NCBI GenBank assembly: GCA_002788515.1
Contig: PFRJ01000029.1
Span: 1 to 7,365 of the forward strand
Length of the DNA: 7,365 bases
Source of the DNA: Nitrosopumilales archaeon CG_4_9_14_0_2_um_filter_34_16
GTDB lineage: Archaea > Thermoproteota > Nitrososphaeria > Nitrososphaerales > Nitrosopumilaceae
Reading direction: 5' to 3'
Part shown: piece by piece, positions 1 through 5,061 of the stretch
Position numbering within the stretch: the first letter of the stretch is position 1
Layout: each line of letters begins with the position of its first letter
The notes under the pieces: generated by a model
What the model was told of the DNA's origin: nothing
The model's input: the letters and a program-made list of their open reading frames with translations, nothing else
The model's database searches: none
Program-made: the position numbers and the translations under genes

Positions 1-16
1 CTTACTTGTCTCAAAG

Positions 17-23
17 TTTAAAT
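17..23 (+). promoter_or_regulatory. TATA-like box of the tRNA-Val gene
   Basis: TTTAAAT is centred about 27 bases before the first base of the tRNA. That is the spacing of an archaeal TFB/TBP promoter when transcription starts at or just before the mature 5' end. Assigned by position and composition only. Confidence 0.55.
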
Positions 24-46
24 GGTTTTTAACAAGGTAGGTTTCT

Positions 47-121
47 GGGCTCATGGTCCAGATCGGTTATGACGTCGCCCTTACACGGCGAAAATCCAGG
101 GTTCAAATCCCTGTGGGCCCA
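47..121 (+). tRNA. tRNA-Val, anticodon UAC
   Basis: A 75-base cloverleaf can be folded by hand. The acceptor stem GGGCTCA (47-53) pairs with TGGGCCC (114-120), with one G-U pair, and A121 is the discriminator base. The anticodon stem TCGCC (75-79) pairs with GGCGA (87-91) around the loop CTTACAC, which gives anticodon TAC at 82-84 and decodes GUA and probably other GUN valine codons. The T-arm CAGGG-TTCAAAT-CCCTG lies at 97-113. No intron is seen and CCA is not encoded; the genomic sequence after A121 is TTT. The 3' flank resembles repeats found elsewhere in the window. Confidence 0.96.
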
Positions 122-162
122 TTTCTGTTCCCAAAAAGGAGGGCTGGACCCAAAAATTTCAG

Positions 163-434
163 ATATTAAAATTATTTTTAAAAAAACTTTCAGAAAGCGA
201 ATCTACACGATTCAATGAAATAAAAAAAGCCATACCACTGATTAGTAATACTGTACTATCTGAAAGACTACGTGATCTTGAAGTACATGGTCTGATTACA
301 AAAAAATTTATGCTCAAGTACCTATACATGTAGAATACAGCATAACAAAGCAAACACATGATCTTGGAAAAATTTTGAAACAGCTTGATAGTTGGGTTGT
401 CCAATGGCGAAAAGAAAAATCCAAAAAGAAATGA
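163..434 (+). pseudogene. Decayed HxlR-family winged-helix regulator
   Basis: Two overlapping reading frames together encode the C-terminal two thirds of an HxlR-type transcriptional regulator. Frame one reads TRFNEIKKAIPLISNTVLSE, then RLRDLEVHGLITKK, and would stop at 331. From the A-run at 300-306 the next frame continues IYAQVPIHVEYSITK, then LGKILKQLDSWVVQW, and ends at TGA 432-434. Adding one A to the 7-A run restores a continuous protein (ITKK-IYAQVP), matching the usual HxlR wing. No ATG, GTG or TTG start is evident, and the W-(S/T)-LLIL helix that normally comes before the FNE motif is missing: LFLKK runs straight into LSESES. That suggests an N-terminal truncation or internal deletion in addition to the frameshift. 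HxlR proteins are small DNA-binding repressors or activators, often redox- or aldehyde-responsive; here the gene is probably dead. It starts right behind the tRNA. The family call is fairly firm; its broken state depends on the sequence being correct. Confidence 0.72.
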
Positions 435-460
435 GAAACAAACTATCTTGCAGTTAGATA

Positions 461-470
461 TTTTATAAAT
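461..470 (+). promoter_or_regulatory. TATA-like box upstream of the helical-protein gene
   Basis: TTTTATAAAT is a near-ideal archaeal TATA element. The expected transcription start, about 24-26 bases downstream, falls near 490. That is slightly past the ATG at 485, which argues for a start codon further in, such as 563. Confidence 0.45.
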
Positions 471-562
471 TCCAAATTCGGAAAATGTTTTTATCTCGAC
501 AAGTGTATTGTATAACCTTGTCAAATACTAGTGATGAATCTGAGATTTCAATCTGTGATATT

Positions 563-952
563 ATGAAAAACAGAACATCTGAGATAGTTAAAAAAATGGA
601 ATGCCAGCTTCCGTTAAATGTCCAACAATATTCTGATCTTTATACGGCATATCTTCACTCAATTGATGATATGTTTGGTACATGTTATATCTTACAAAAA
701 GAGTTTTTTGACAAGTTAGGTATTTCTCAAGAGGCTTTAAGGAATTTTGACAAGTATCTAGAATCGATAAGTAAGTCATACCAAGATTGGATTGATCTGA
801 GTTCTAAATATGGGCATGACTATGTACAGACTAGATTATCCATGATAAAATCATCTGATCAATTTATTCACATGGCAATGGGTTCGTATGCAAAAATGTT
901 GGCAAAATTCAATGAGATGTGTGATTCAAACACAAGAAAACTTGTTAAATAA
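563..952 (+). CDS. Small helical protein of unknown function
   Basis: I do not recognise this protein. From ATG 563 it has 129 residues, begins MKNRTSEIVKKMECQLP, and is rich in charged, aromatic and Met residues with almost no Pro or Gly after the first 50 residues. It therefore looks all-alpha, and it has no signal peptide or membrane segment. The composition and length are reminiscent of phasin-like granule-associated proteins, which would be of interest because thaumarchaea carry PHA-synthase-type genes, but no PHA gene is visible here and this is only a resemblance. The frame is open from an ATG at 485 (155 residues). I prefer 563 because the TATA box at 461-470 predicts a transcript starting near 490 and because the extra 26 residues look unlike a protein start. 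GTG 503 and TTG 518 are also in frame. The stop codon overlaps the likely promoter of the next gene. Confidence 0.7.
   Translation: MKNRTSEIVKKMECQLPLNVQQYSDLYTAYLHSIDDMFGTCYILQKEFFDKLGISQEALRNFDKYLESISKSYQDWIDLSSKYGHDYVQTRLSMIKSSDQFIHMAMGSYAKMLAKFNEMCDSNTRKLVK
945..952 (+). promoter_or_regulatory. TATA-like box of the FMN reductase gene
   Basis: TTAAATAA is centred about 24 bases before ATG 972, which suggests a leaderless transcript. The box includes the TAA stop codon of the preceding gene. Confidence 0.45.
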
Positions 953-971
953 CATATAGTGAAATCATTAA

Positions 972-1550
972 ATGGTAAAACCAAAAATTCTTGCATTTGC
1001 AGGAAGTACTCGCACTGACTCTTTTAATAAAAAATTAATCAAAATAGCATCTATTGGAGCAAGAGAAGCAGATGCTGATGTAACTATAATTGATCTACGT
1101 GATTTTCAAATGCCAATTTATGATGGAGATTTAGAAATAAAAGATGGACTACCATCTAGTGCACGTAAATTAAAAGACATAATGCTTGCTCATCACGGAT
1201 TACTTATTTCATCTCCAGAGTACAACAGTTCAATTTCTGGCGTTCTCAAAAATACCATTGATTGGGTATCACGGCAAAGTGATGGTGAATTACCATTGGC
1301 TTGTTTTAAAGATAAAGTGGCAGGACTGATGAGTGCATCACCTGGTGGATTAGGTGGACTACGAGGATTGGTTCACGTTCGTGCAATTCTTGAAAATATA
1401 GGCGTAATGGTAATTCCAAATCAAGTAGCAATATCAAAAGCCCATGAAGCTTTCAATTTGGATGGAACTATGAAAGATCAAAAACAGGAGCAACAAGTAA
1501 AAAAGATTGGTACTGACCTTGCTCAAATGTTGTTGAAAGTAAATAGCTAA
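972..1550 (+). CDS. NADPH-dependent FMN reductase family flavoprotein
   Basis: The 192-residue protein has a flavodoxin-like fold of the NADPH-dependent FMN reductase family (ChrR/YieF/ArsH-like). These are cytoplasmic proteins that bind FMN and reduce flavin, quinones, azo compounds or metal ions with NAD(P)H. Visible signatures are the FMN-phosphate loop GSTRTDSFN (11-19) after the first beta strand, the segment SPEYNSSISGVLKNTIDW (81-98), where the Pro-Glu-Tyr-Asn turn contacts the isoalloxazine ring, and SPGGLGGLRGL (123-133) before the helix that closes the site. Length is normal for the family. The ATG lies 24 bases after a TATA-like box with no Shine-Dalgarno sequence. It is 19 bases after the previous gene but seems to have its own promoter. 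The physiological substrate cannot be told from sequence; quinone or flavin reduction in redox defence is the most general guess. Confidence 0.9.
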   Translation: MVKPKILAFAGSTRTDSFNKKLIKIASIGAREADADVTIIDLRDFQMPIYDGDLEIKDGLPSSARKLKDIMLAHHGLLISSPEYNSSISGVLKNTIDWVSRQSDGELPLACFKDKVAGLMSASPGGLGGLRGLVHVRAILENIGVMVIPNQVAISKAHEAFNLDGTMKDQKQEQQVKKIGTDLAQMLLKVNS

Positions 1551-1561
1551 AATCACGTCTA

Positions 1562-1610
1562 TCTGCGTCCATTTTATTCTCCGAAATGGTGGTAGAGTCC
1601 CTGTGGCTAT
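1562..1610 (+). repeat. Dispersed intergenic repeat, copy A
   Basis: By eye this segment (TCTGCGTCCATTTTATTCTC and onward) aligns with 2872-2920 at roughly 70% identity with no gap. Its second half, AGTCCCTGTGG, also matches the tRNA-Val 3' end AATCCCTGTGG (107-117) in 10 of 11 positions. It starts 11 bases after the FMN reductase stop codon, so a role in 3'-end formation is possible. Function is unknown. Confidence 0.5.
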
Positions 1611-1720
1611 TCAGACTTGAATGGTTCAAATCCTTTTACTATTTTTCAATGATGGTTCAAACTTTAACCGATTTGATTGTAATGTTGACTGATGATAAAA
1701 AATATTCTATATGCGTAAAT
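1611..1720 (+). other. Rest of the intergenic region before the protease gene
   Basis: No gene is visible. The region holds a perfect 10-base direct repeat, ATGGTTCAAA, at 1621-1630 and 1652-1661, with start points 31 bases apart. The first copy continues as GGTTCAAATCC, which looks like a tRNA T-loop, but no cloverleaf can be completed around it. Confidence 0.4.
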
Positions 1721-1729
1721 CTTAAATTC
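1721..1729 (+). promoter_or_regulatory. TATA-like box of the serine protease gene
   Basis: CTTAAATTC is centred 26 bases before TTG 1751. This fits a leaderless transcript that begins at the TTG and supports that unusual start codon. Confidence 0.5.
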
Positions 1730-1750
1730 TGATTTTCAAAGTAAACATCA

Positions 1751-2839
1751 TTGAATAAAGCATCCATCCTTACTGGGTTTACAATATCAATTTTGTTCTT
1801 CAGTACTATTTCAGGTTCCTTACATGCAAATGCTGTAGAATTGCCTGCTCATGTTCCTGATATTGCTAAAATCAAAGTTGGTCAATTTACACAAACTATA
1901 ATTGAGACTGAAAACCTTCGTGCAGTAGTTCAGCCATTATACACAACATATGGTGATCCTACTGATTATTTGACTAATTCAGGCGGTGCACTTGATGGTG
2001 CAGGACTTTTAATTTTGACTCGTTCAGATGGAGTTTTTGGATGTACAGGAGGTCTTCTTTGGACTGGTGAACATATCCTAACTGCTGCTCATTGTGTGAG
2101 TGATGATTTTGGAAATAACGTGTTACAATCTGGAACTGTAACTTTTGAAGGTGATTTAGGAACTGAGACAATTACAATCGATGCAACTGCAACCAAAATC
2201 CACAACAAATGGAACGGTGATGTTCTTAAAGGAAATGATGTAGCAGTTTTGAAATTAGCTTCTGCACCATCTTCTGATATTACAAGATATCAAATTGATA
2301 GAGATGGTTCTGATGATGTAGGTGCAATAGTAGACAAAGTTGGCTATGGTCGTTCAGGAAATGGATTTGATGGTGATATTCTTCCATTTGGAGATAAACG
2401 CAATGGAGAAAATCAATATGATGATGTTGCAGATACAATGCTTAAGGCGTTGGGATTAAAGGCAAAAGCACACTTTGTTCCAGGTTCTGTTCTACAATAT
2501 GATTTTGATAATGGACTTTCTAGTAATGATGCATTTGGGTTCTTCTTTAACAATAATGATTTAGGATTAGGTTCTTCTGAAGTCAATTCAGCTTCTGGAG
2601 ATTCTGGAGGTCCGGCAATTAGCAATGGTGAAATTATTGGAATTACATCTTATGGTGTTACTTTGACTTTTAATGATGGAACAACTTCAGATGTAAATGG
2701 ATTTTTAGATAGTTCATTTGGTGAGTTTTCAGGAGATACTAGAGTTTCACAATATGCAGGATTCGTTGATGATTCTGTTAATGGTGGAATCACTGAATCA
2801 ACATGTAACAAAGGAATGCAAAAACGTGGTCTTTGTTAG
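1751..2839 (+). CDS. Secreted trypsin-fold (S1 family) serine protease
   Basis: The 362-residue protein starts with TTG. No in-frame Met follows until residue 230, and the N-terminus forms a clear signal peptide: NK, then hydrophobic 6-20, with probable cleavage after ANA (28). The chymotrypsin-like catalytic triad is complete: His114 in TAAHC, Asp163 in GNDVAVLKL and Ser285 in GDSGGP. Cys98 (GCTGGLLW) and Cys115 match the conserved disulfide next to the catalytic His. Cys352 and Cys362 could form a second one at the C-terminus. The residue six before the catalytic Ser, which is Asp in trypsin, is Asn279, so cleavage after Lys/Arg is not expected. Acidic, Asn/Gly-rich insertions (about 205-275 and 303-330) enlarge it beyond the 220-240 residues of a bare S1 domain. 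No C-terminal membrane anchor is seen. Expected to act outside the cell on proteins or peptides; its target is unknown. It appears monocistronic. Confidence 0.92.
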   Translation: MNKASILTGFTISILFFSTISGSLHANAVELPAHVPDIAKIKVGQFTQTIIETENLRAVVQPLYTTYGDPTDYLTNSGGALDGAGLLILTRSDGVFGCTGGLLWTGEHILTAAHCVSDDFGNNVLQSGTVTFEGDLGTETITIDATATKIHNKWNGDVLKGNDVAVLKLASAPSSDITRYQIDRDGSDDVGAIVDKVGYGRSGNGFDGDILPFGDKRNGENQYDDVADTMLKALGLKAKAHFVPGSVLQYDFDNGLSSNDAFGFFFNNNDLGLGSSEVNSASGDSGGPAISNGEIIGITSYGVTLTFNDGTTSDVNGFLDSSFGEFSGDTRVSQYAGFVDDSVNGGITESTCNKGMQKRGLC

Positions 2840-2865
2840 ATATAACACCTAGAATCATTACTTGA

Positions 2866-2936
2866 TTCATTTTTGCGTTCATTTTTAGCTCCAAAACGAT
2901 GGGCAAGTCCATGTGACTCATTTTTGTACCTAAAAG
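2866..2936 (+). repeat. Dispersed intergenic repeat, copy B
   Basis: TTTGCGTTCATTTTTAGCTC and the following bases align with copy A (1562-1610). The downstream part, AGTCCATGTG with CTCATTTTTGTACCTAAAAG, resembles the tRNA-Val 3' end plus its flank (107-138). TTCATTTTT or CTCATTTTT occurs three times within about 60 bases, giving several T-runs on the plus strand. It lies just after the protease stop codon and could double as an archaeal T-rich terminator. Identity was judged by eye. Confidence 0.5.
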
Positions 2937-2971
2937 AGATTCAAGCATTCATGATTAGCGCTTGCTATAGT

Positions 2972-2985
2972 TTTACATTTGTAAA
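2972..2985 (+). promoter_or_regulatory. Candidate operator (TTTACA-TT-TGTAAA) of the TRASH regulator gene
   Basis: A perfect inverted repeat with 6-base arms and a 2-base centre. It spans -50 to -37 from ATG 3022, immediately upstream of the TATA-like box. The same motif sits at -51 to -38 in front of the CcdA-like gene (4859-4872). Shared sequence and position suggest one regulator binds both, most simply the Lrp/TRASH protein encoded next to it. Confidence 0.6.
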
Positions 2986-2994
2986 GTTGAGTTC

Positions 2995-3001
2995 ATAAAT
3001 A
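2995..3001 (+). promoter_or_regulatory. TATA-like box of the TRASH regulator gene
   Basis: ATAAATA is centred 24 bases before ATG 3022. It overlaps the alternative ATG at 3001, which makes the downstream start more likely. Confidence 0.5.
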
Positions 3002-3021
3002 TGCAATCACCAAAGTATATC

Positions 3022-3459
3022 ATGCCTCATGAGCTAGATGATGTAGATATTGGAATAGTGACCTCTCTCCAAGAAGATGGACGAAAGTCGTTCAGACAAA
3101 TTGCCAGGGAACTTGACATTAGCACACCTACAGTTCAGGCTAGATATCAAAGACTGGTAAATATTGGATTGATCAAATCCGTCTCACCTGTAATTGATTC
3201 TACCAATATTGTTGATAAGCAAAAGAAACAGATCCAAACCTGTGATTGTCATGAGTCTCCTGATGTGGATTTGAAATCAGGCATGTCTGTAAAAATGAAA
3301 TGTGATTTGTGTGATGGACCAATAAGTGACAAACCACATGTCTTCAAGTTTGCAAATTTTGAGAGATTCTTTTGTTGTAATACTTGCAAAACTCAATACA
3401 AAGAGAAAAACAAAGGTAGAATTGAGTCCATTATAGAAAAAGCAAAAGAAGAAAACTAA
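3022..3459 (+). CDS. Lrp/AsnC-type HTH regulator with TRASH metal-sensing domain
   Basis: From ATG 3022 the protein has 145 residues. Residues 5-53 (LDDVDIGIVTSLQEDGRKSF onward, ending NIGLIKS) are a typical Lrp/AsnC winged-helix domain; the usual RAM ligand-binding domain is absent. A linker carries CDCH (74-77). Residues 94-122 form a TRASH domain: C94-x2-C97, then C118-C119-x2-C122 within FFCCNTC, a treble-clef-like metal site. TRASH regulators of this build, such as CopR/CopT in other archaea, control copper or other thiophilic-metal genes. The protein is therefore predicted to sense a soft metal, or thiol redox state, and to switch nearby genes. It converges on the three-gene thioredoxin-fold/YHS/CcdA operon with only 9 bases between stop codons, and both transcription units carry the same inverted repeat upstream. 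ATG 3001 would add MQSPKYI, but the promoter spacing favours 3022. The metal is not determined by sequence. Confidence 0.88.
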   Translation: MPHELDDVDIGIVTSLQEDGRKSFRQIARELDISTPTVQARYQRLVNIGLIKSVSPVIDSTNIVDKQKKQIQTCDCHESPDVDLKSGMSVKMKCDLCDGPISDKPHVFKFANFERFFCCNTCKTQYKEKNKGRIESIIEKAKEEN

Positions 3460-3468
3460 ACTTCAAAT

Positions 3469-3696
3469 CTATGATAACTTTTCAAACAACTCTTGTTTTT
3501 TTGGAATACCTGTAAATTCTAGCTTATCATCAATGACAACTCCTGGTGCAGTGAATATTGGATACTTTTCCAAATATTCTGGTTTTTCTGTAACATCAAT
3601 TACTTGATACGATACATTCATCTCATCTAACATTTCTTCTACCACTTTACAATTACCACAAGACGGTGTTGTCAGAATTTCTATTTTATGACTCAT
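3469..3696 (-). CDS. Small thioredoxin-fold redox protein (CxxC)
   Basis: The protein has 75 residues from ATG 3696. KIEILTTPSCGNC places the active-site pair at C13-G-N-C16 after the first beta strand, Pro51 in TAPGVVIDD is the cis-Pro of the thioredoxin fold, and FTGIPKKQELFEKL is the closing strand and helix. Size and pattern match the minimal glutaredoxin-like 'redox-active disulfide protein' type of archaea. It should exchange electrons with cysteine pairs in the cytoplasm, and the CcdA-like protein of the same operon is the obvious partner. The start overlaps the end of the YHS gene by 11 bases (ATGAGTCATAA), which implies translational coupling. The frame is open back to 3768, but that stretch is the shadow of the YHS gene and the thioredoxin fold begins at residue 2 of the short form. 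The residues of the CxxC pair could also bind a soft metal. Confidence 0.88.
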   Translation of the reverse strand: MSHKIEILTTPSCGNCKVVEEMLDEMNVSYQVIDVTEKPEYLEKYPIFTAPGVVIDDKLEFTGIPKKQELFEKLS

Positions 3697-3826
3697 TTTC
3701 AAACTGTTCTGGATTATTCTCAAATGCCCATCTGCAACTAGCACAACAAAATCGATATTCTTTTCCATTATGAGTCAATGCTTCTCCTTTCTCTCCTACC
3801 TCCATTCCGCATACAGGGTCTTTCAT
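3686..3826 (-). CDS. 46-residue YHS-domain metal-binding protein
   Basis: This short gene reads MKDPVCGMEVGEKGEALT, then HNGKEYRFCCASCRWAF, then ENNPEQFENES, and stops at TAA (3686-3688). It is a complete YHS domain: DPVCGMxV at the start, the aromatic G-K-x-Y-x-F-C-C-x-x-C core and a final FxxNPxxF helix. Likely metal ligands are Cys6, Cys27, Cys28 and Cys31. YHS/TRASH domains occur in copper- and mercury-handling proteins such as metallochaperones and the N-termini of copper ATPases. The protein is therefore inferred to be a cytoplasmic soft-metal chaperone or buffer. Its start overlaps the stop of the CcdA-like gene as ATGA, and its end overlaps the thioredoxin-fold start by 11 bases, so the three are co-translated. 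Its Cys spacing, C-x20-CC-x2-C, equals that of the convergent regulator's TRASH domain. Confidence 0.88.
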   Translation of the reverse strand: MKDPVCGMEVGEKGEALTHNGKEYRFCCASCRWAFENNPEQFENES

Positions 3827-4821
3827 GCATTAATCTCCCTAATTCTTCGAACAGACTGTACAAAAATTGGACTCAATATCAGTACTGCCAACAAAGCTGT
3901 GTAAAACATTTTGAAATTTACACCTTCAACGTGTGCATGATCGTGAGAGTGCTCTTCCATTCCAAACTCTGATGGAATTGGAGTCATGTCAATTAGATTG
4001 TTCCACCCTTGATGCACAAATGTTTCTTCATACCATTCATGACCTTCTGGTAATCCGTTAATTATCAAAAATGAGCCAATCACAATCAACATCCATCCGG
4101 ATGCCCTTTCAATTGACTCTCTTTTGAGTGTAAGGCTCTTGGTTGCATTGATTCCAATTACTGCTAATACTGACATTAGAATCAAAGGAATTGCTCTTCC
4201 TACTCCATGTACAACTCCTAATGACGCGCCAACCTCTATACTTCCAGTTCCTGCAATGTAAATTAAAAGCCAGTAAAATAATGGATTTGGACAACCCACA
4301 CCTGCGTTTCCAAGTAATAGTCCCATGAAAAATGATTTTACAAACTCTCCACGTTTTTGTATGAACTTTGGTGTACCTGAATATGATGGCAATCTAAGAG
4401 AAATTAGTTTTAACTGCGACAATCCAAAGACAAAAGCTGCAATCCCTGCAATTAAAAACATTACAGTTGATGCCTGATCTAATGAAGCACTTTGTCCTAT
4501 TGCAGCAATTGCAATTCCATAAGATGCTATAGTGATTGTTAACCCCAAACCAAAAAGTAATGCCATCGTCAATCCTTTCTTGTAACCTTGTCCCATACTT
4601 AGTGGAACAATAATGAAGACGAGCGGTAGTGTACATGGAAGAACAATCATTGAAAGACCTGCGACATACGCAATTACAATCCATGAAAGATATGTTGTAT
4701 GCTCTTTGTCTTCAATTGTAAAAGCAGTTCCAAGTGAAAAAACTATTCCAAGAAAAATTAATGAAAATAATACAAATGTAATGATCACCAGTGATTTTTT
4801 TGCAACTACTATTGAAGACAC
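3823..4821 (-). CDS. CcdA/DsbD-family transmembrane protein with His-rich loop
   Basis: The 332-residue polytopic membrane protein has about eight hydrophobic segments (roughly 11-32, 46-74, 83-106, 118-140, 162-190, 198-224, 241-256 and 305-323). Two single cysteines lie in family-type contexts: Cys63 in VLPCTLPL and Cys177 in GVGCPNPLFYW. These correspond to the redox pair of CcdA/DsbD-type proteins, which pass electrons from cytoplasmic thioredoxin to the cell exterior. Unusually long is the loop 257-304 before the last segment. It carries GHEWYEETFVHQGW and EEHSHDHAHVEG (289-300), a run of alternating His that looks metal-binding. The start is GTG 4821: an ATG two bases upstream (4823) is out of frame, and a TATA-like box lies 25 bases before the GTG. 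It is the first gene of the operon with the YHS and thioredoxin-fold genes. A thiol-reducing conduit serving copper proteins is the main reading; metal transport is an alternative. The operator at 4859-4872 suggests control by the TRASH regulator. Confidence 0.88.
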   Translation of the reverse strand: MSSIVVAKKSLVIITFVLFSLIFLGIVFSLGTAFTIEDKEHTTYLSWIVIAYVAGLSMIVLPCTLPLVFIIVPLSMGQGYKKGLTMALLFGLGLTITIASYGIAIAAIGQSASLDQASTVMFLIAGIAAFVFGLSQLKLISLRLPSYSGTPKFIQKRGEFVKSFFMGLLLGNAGVGCPNPLFYWLLIYIAGTGSIEVGASLGVVHGVGRAIPLILMSVLAVIGINATKSLTLKRESIERASGWMLIVIGSFLIINGLPEGHEWYEETFVHQGWNNLIDMTPIPSEFGMEEHSHDHAHVEGVNFKMFYTALLAVLILSPIFVQSVRRIREINA

Positions 4822-4842
4822 ATAAGGTATATGCTATTTTGA

Positions 4843-4850
4843 TACTTAAC
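4843..4850 (-). promoter_or_regulatory. TATA-like box of the CcdA-like operon
   Basis: On the minus strand GTTAAGTA is centred about 25 bases before GTG 4821 and lies between the start codon and the inverted repeat, as in the regulator's own promoter. Confidence 0.45.
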
Positions 4851-4858
4851 ATGTACAC

Positions 4859-4872
4859 TTTACAATTGTAAG
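4859..4872 (-). promoter_or_regulatory. Candidate operator (CTTACA-AT-TGTAAA on minus) of the CcdA-like operon
   Basis: Plus-strand TTTACAATTGTAAG has a 12-base perfect palindrome, TTACAATTGTAA, at its core. It is located -51 to -38 from GTG 4821, just upstream of the TATA-like box. It differs from the regulator's operator (2972-2985) only in the centre and in one arm base. Confidence 0.6.
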
Positions 4873-4912
4873 ATGTTATTTTTTGCATAACTCTCTTCTA
4901 GTATTGTATGCA

Positions 4913-5040
4913 ATGACAAGTCAAAATGTCGTATTGGAATTGCTGTTGGGATGTTTCTTGTAGGATTTGGATATGTGATATTTGTCGGTTATACCCATTC
5001 TGGTAACCTGATGATGGATTTAACTCACAAACTACATTAA
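4913..5040 (+). pseudogene. Frameshifted 42-residue single-span membrane protein
   Basis: ATG 4913 opens MTSQ and then runs out of frame to a TAG. Adding one A to the AAAA run at 4923-4926 gives a continuous 42-residue product: MTSQKCRIGIAVG, MFLVGFGYVIFVGY, THSGNLMMDLTHKLH, ending at TAA 5038-5040. The centre is a convincing transmembrane helix. A TATA-like GCATAA (about 4885-4890) lies roughly 25 bases before the ATG, as expected for a leaderless gene. The reading is suggestive but short; chance cannot be excluded. As an intact alternative, a 28-residue peptide could start at ATG 4951. Confidence 0.4.
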
Positions 5041-5044
5041 ATAA
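5036..5044 (+). promoter_or_regulatory. TATA-like box of the methyltransferase gene
   Basis: ATTAAATAA is centred 22 bases before ATG 5062 and overlaps the stop codon of the small membrane-protein remnant. Confidence 0.45.
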
Positions 5045-5061
5045 AACATCCGATAAATTTC

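Noticed and set aside
159..524. 121-residue minus-strand open frame
   Set aside because: It covers the HxlR remnant read on the plus strand; its protein is rich in Phe/Cys/Ser with no family pattern, whereas the plus strand gives a clear winged-helix sequence.
1575..1640. tRNA-like segment (GGTGGTAGAG ... GGTTCAAATCC)
   Set aside because: D-loop-like and T-loop-like strings are present, but no acceptor stem or anticodon stem can be paired, so it is not a tRNA gene.
2413..2625. 70-residue minus-strand frame inside the protease gene
   Set aside because: It is antisense to the catalytic-serine region of a clear protease, with no independent start signals.
3697..3768. N-terminal extension of the thioredoxin-fold protein (MEKNIDFVVL...)
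   Set aside because: The thioredoxin fold begins just after ATG 3696, and this stretch is the alternative frame of the YHS gene, whose reading is far better supported.
4394..4684. Cys-rich minus-strand frame inside the CcdA-like gene
   Set aside because: It is an overlapping frame of a well-supported membrane protein; the Cys/Asn-rich composition is what shifted membrane codons give.
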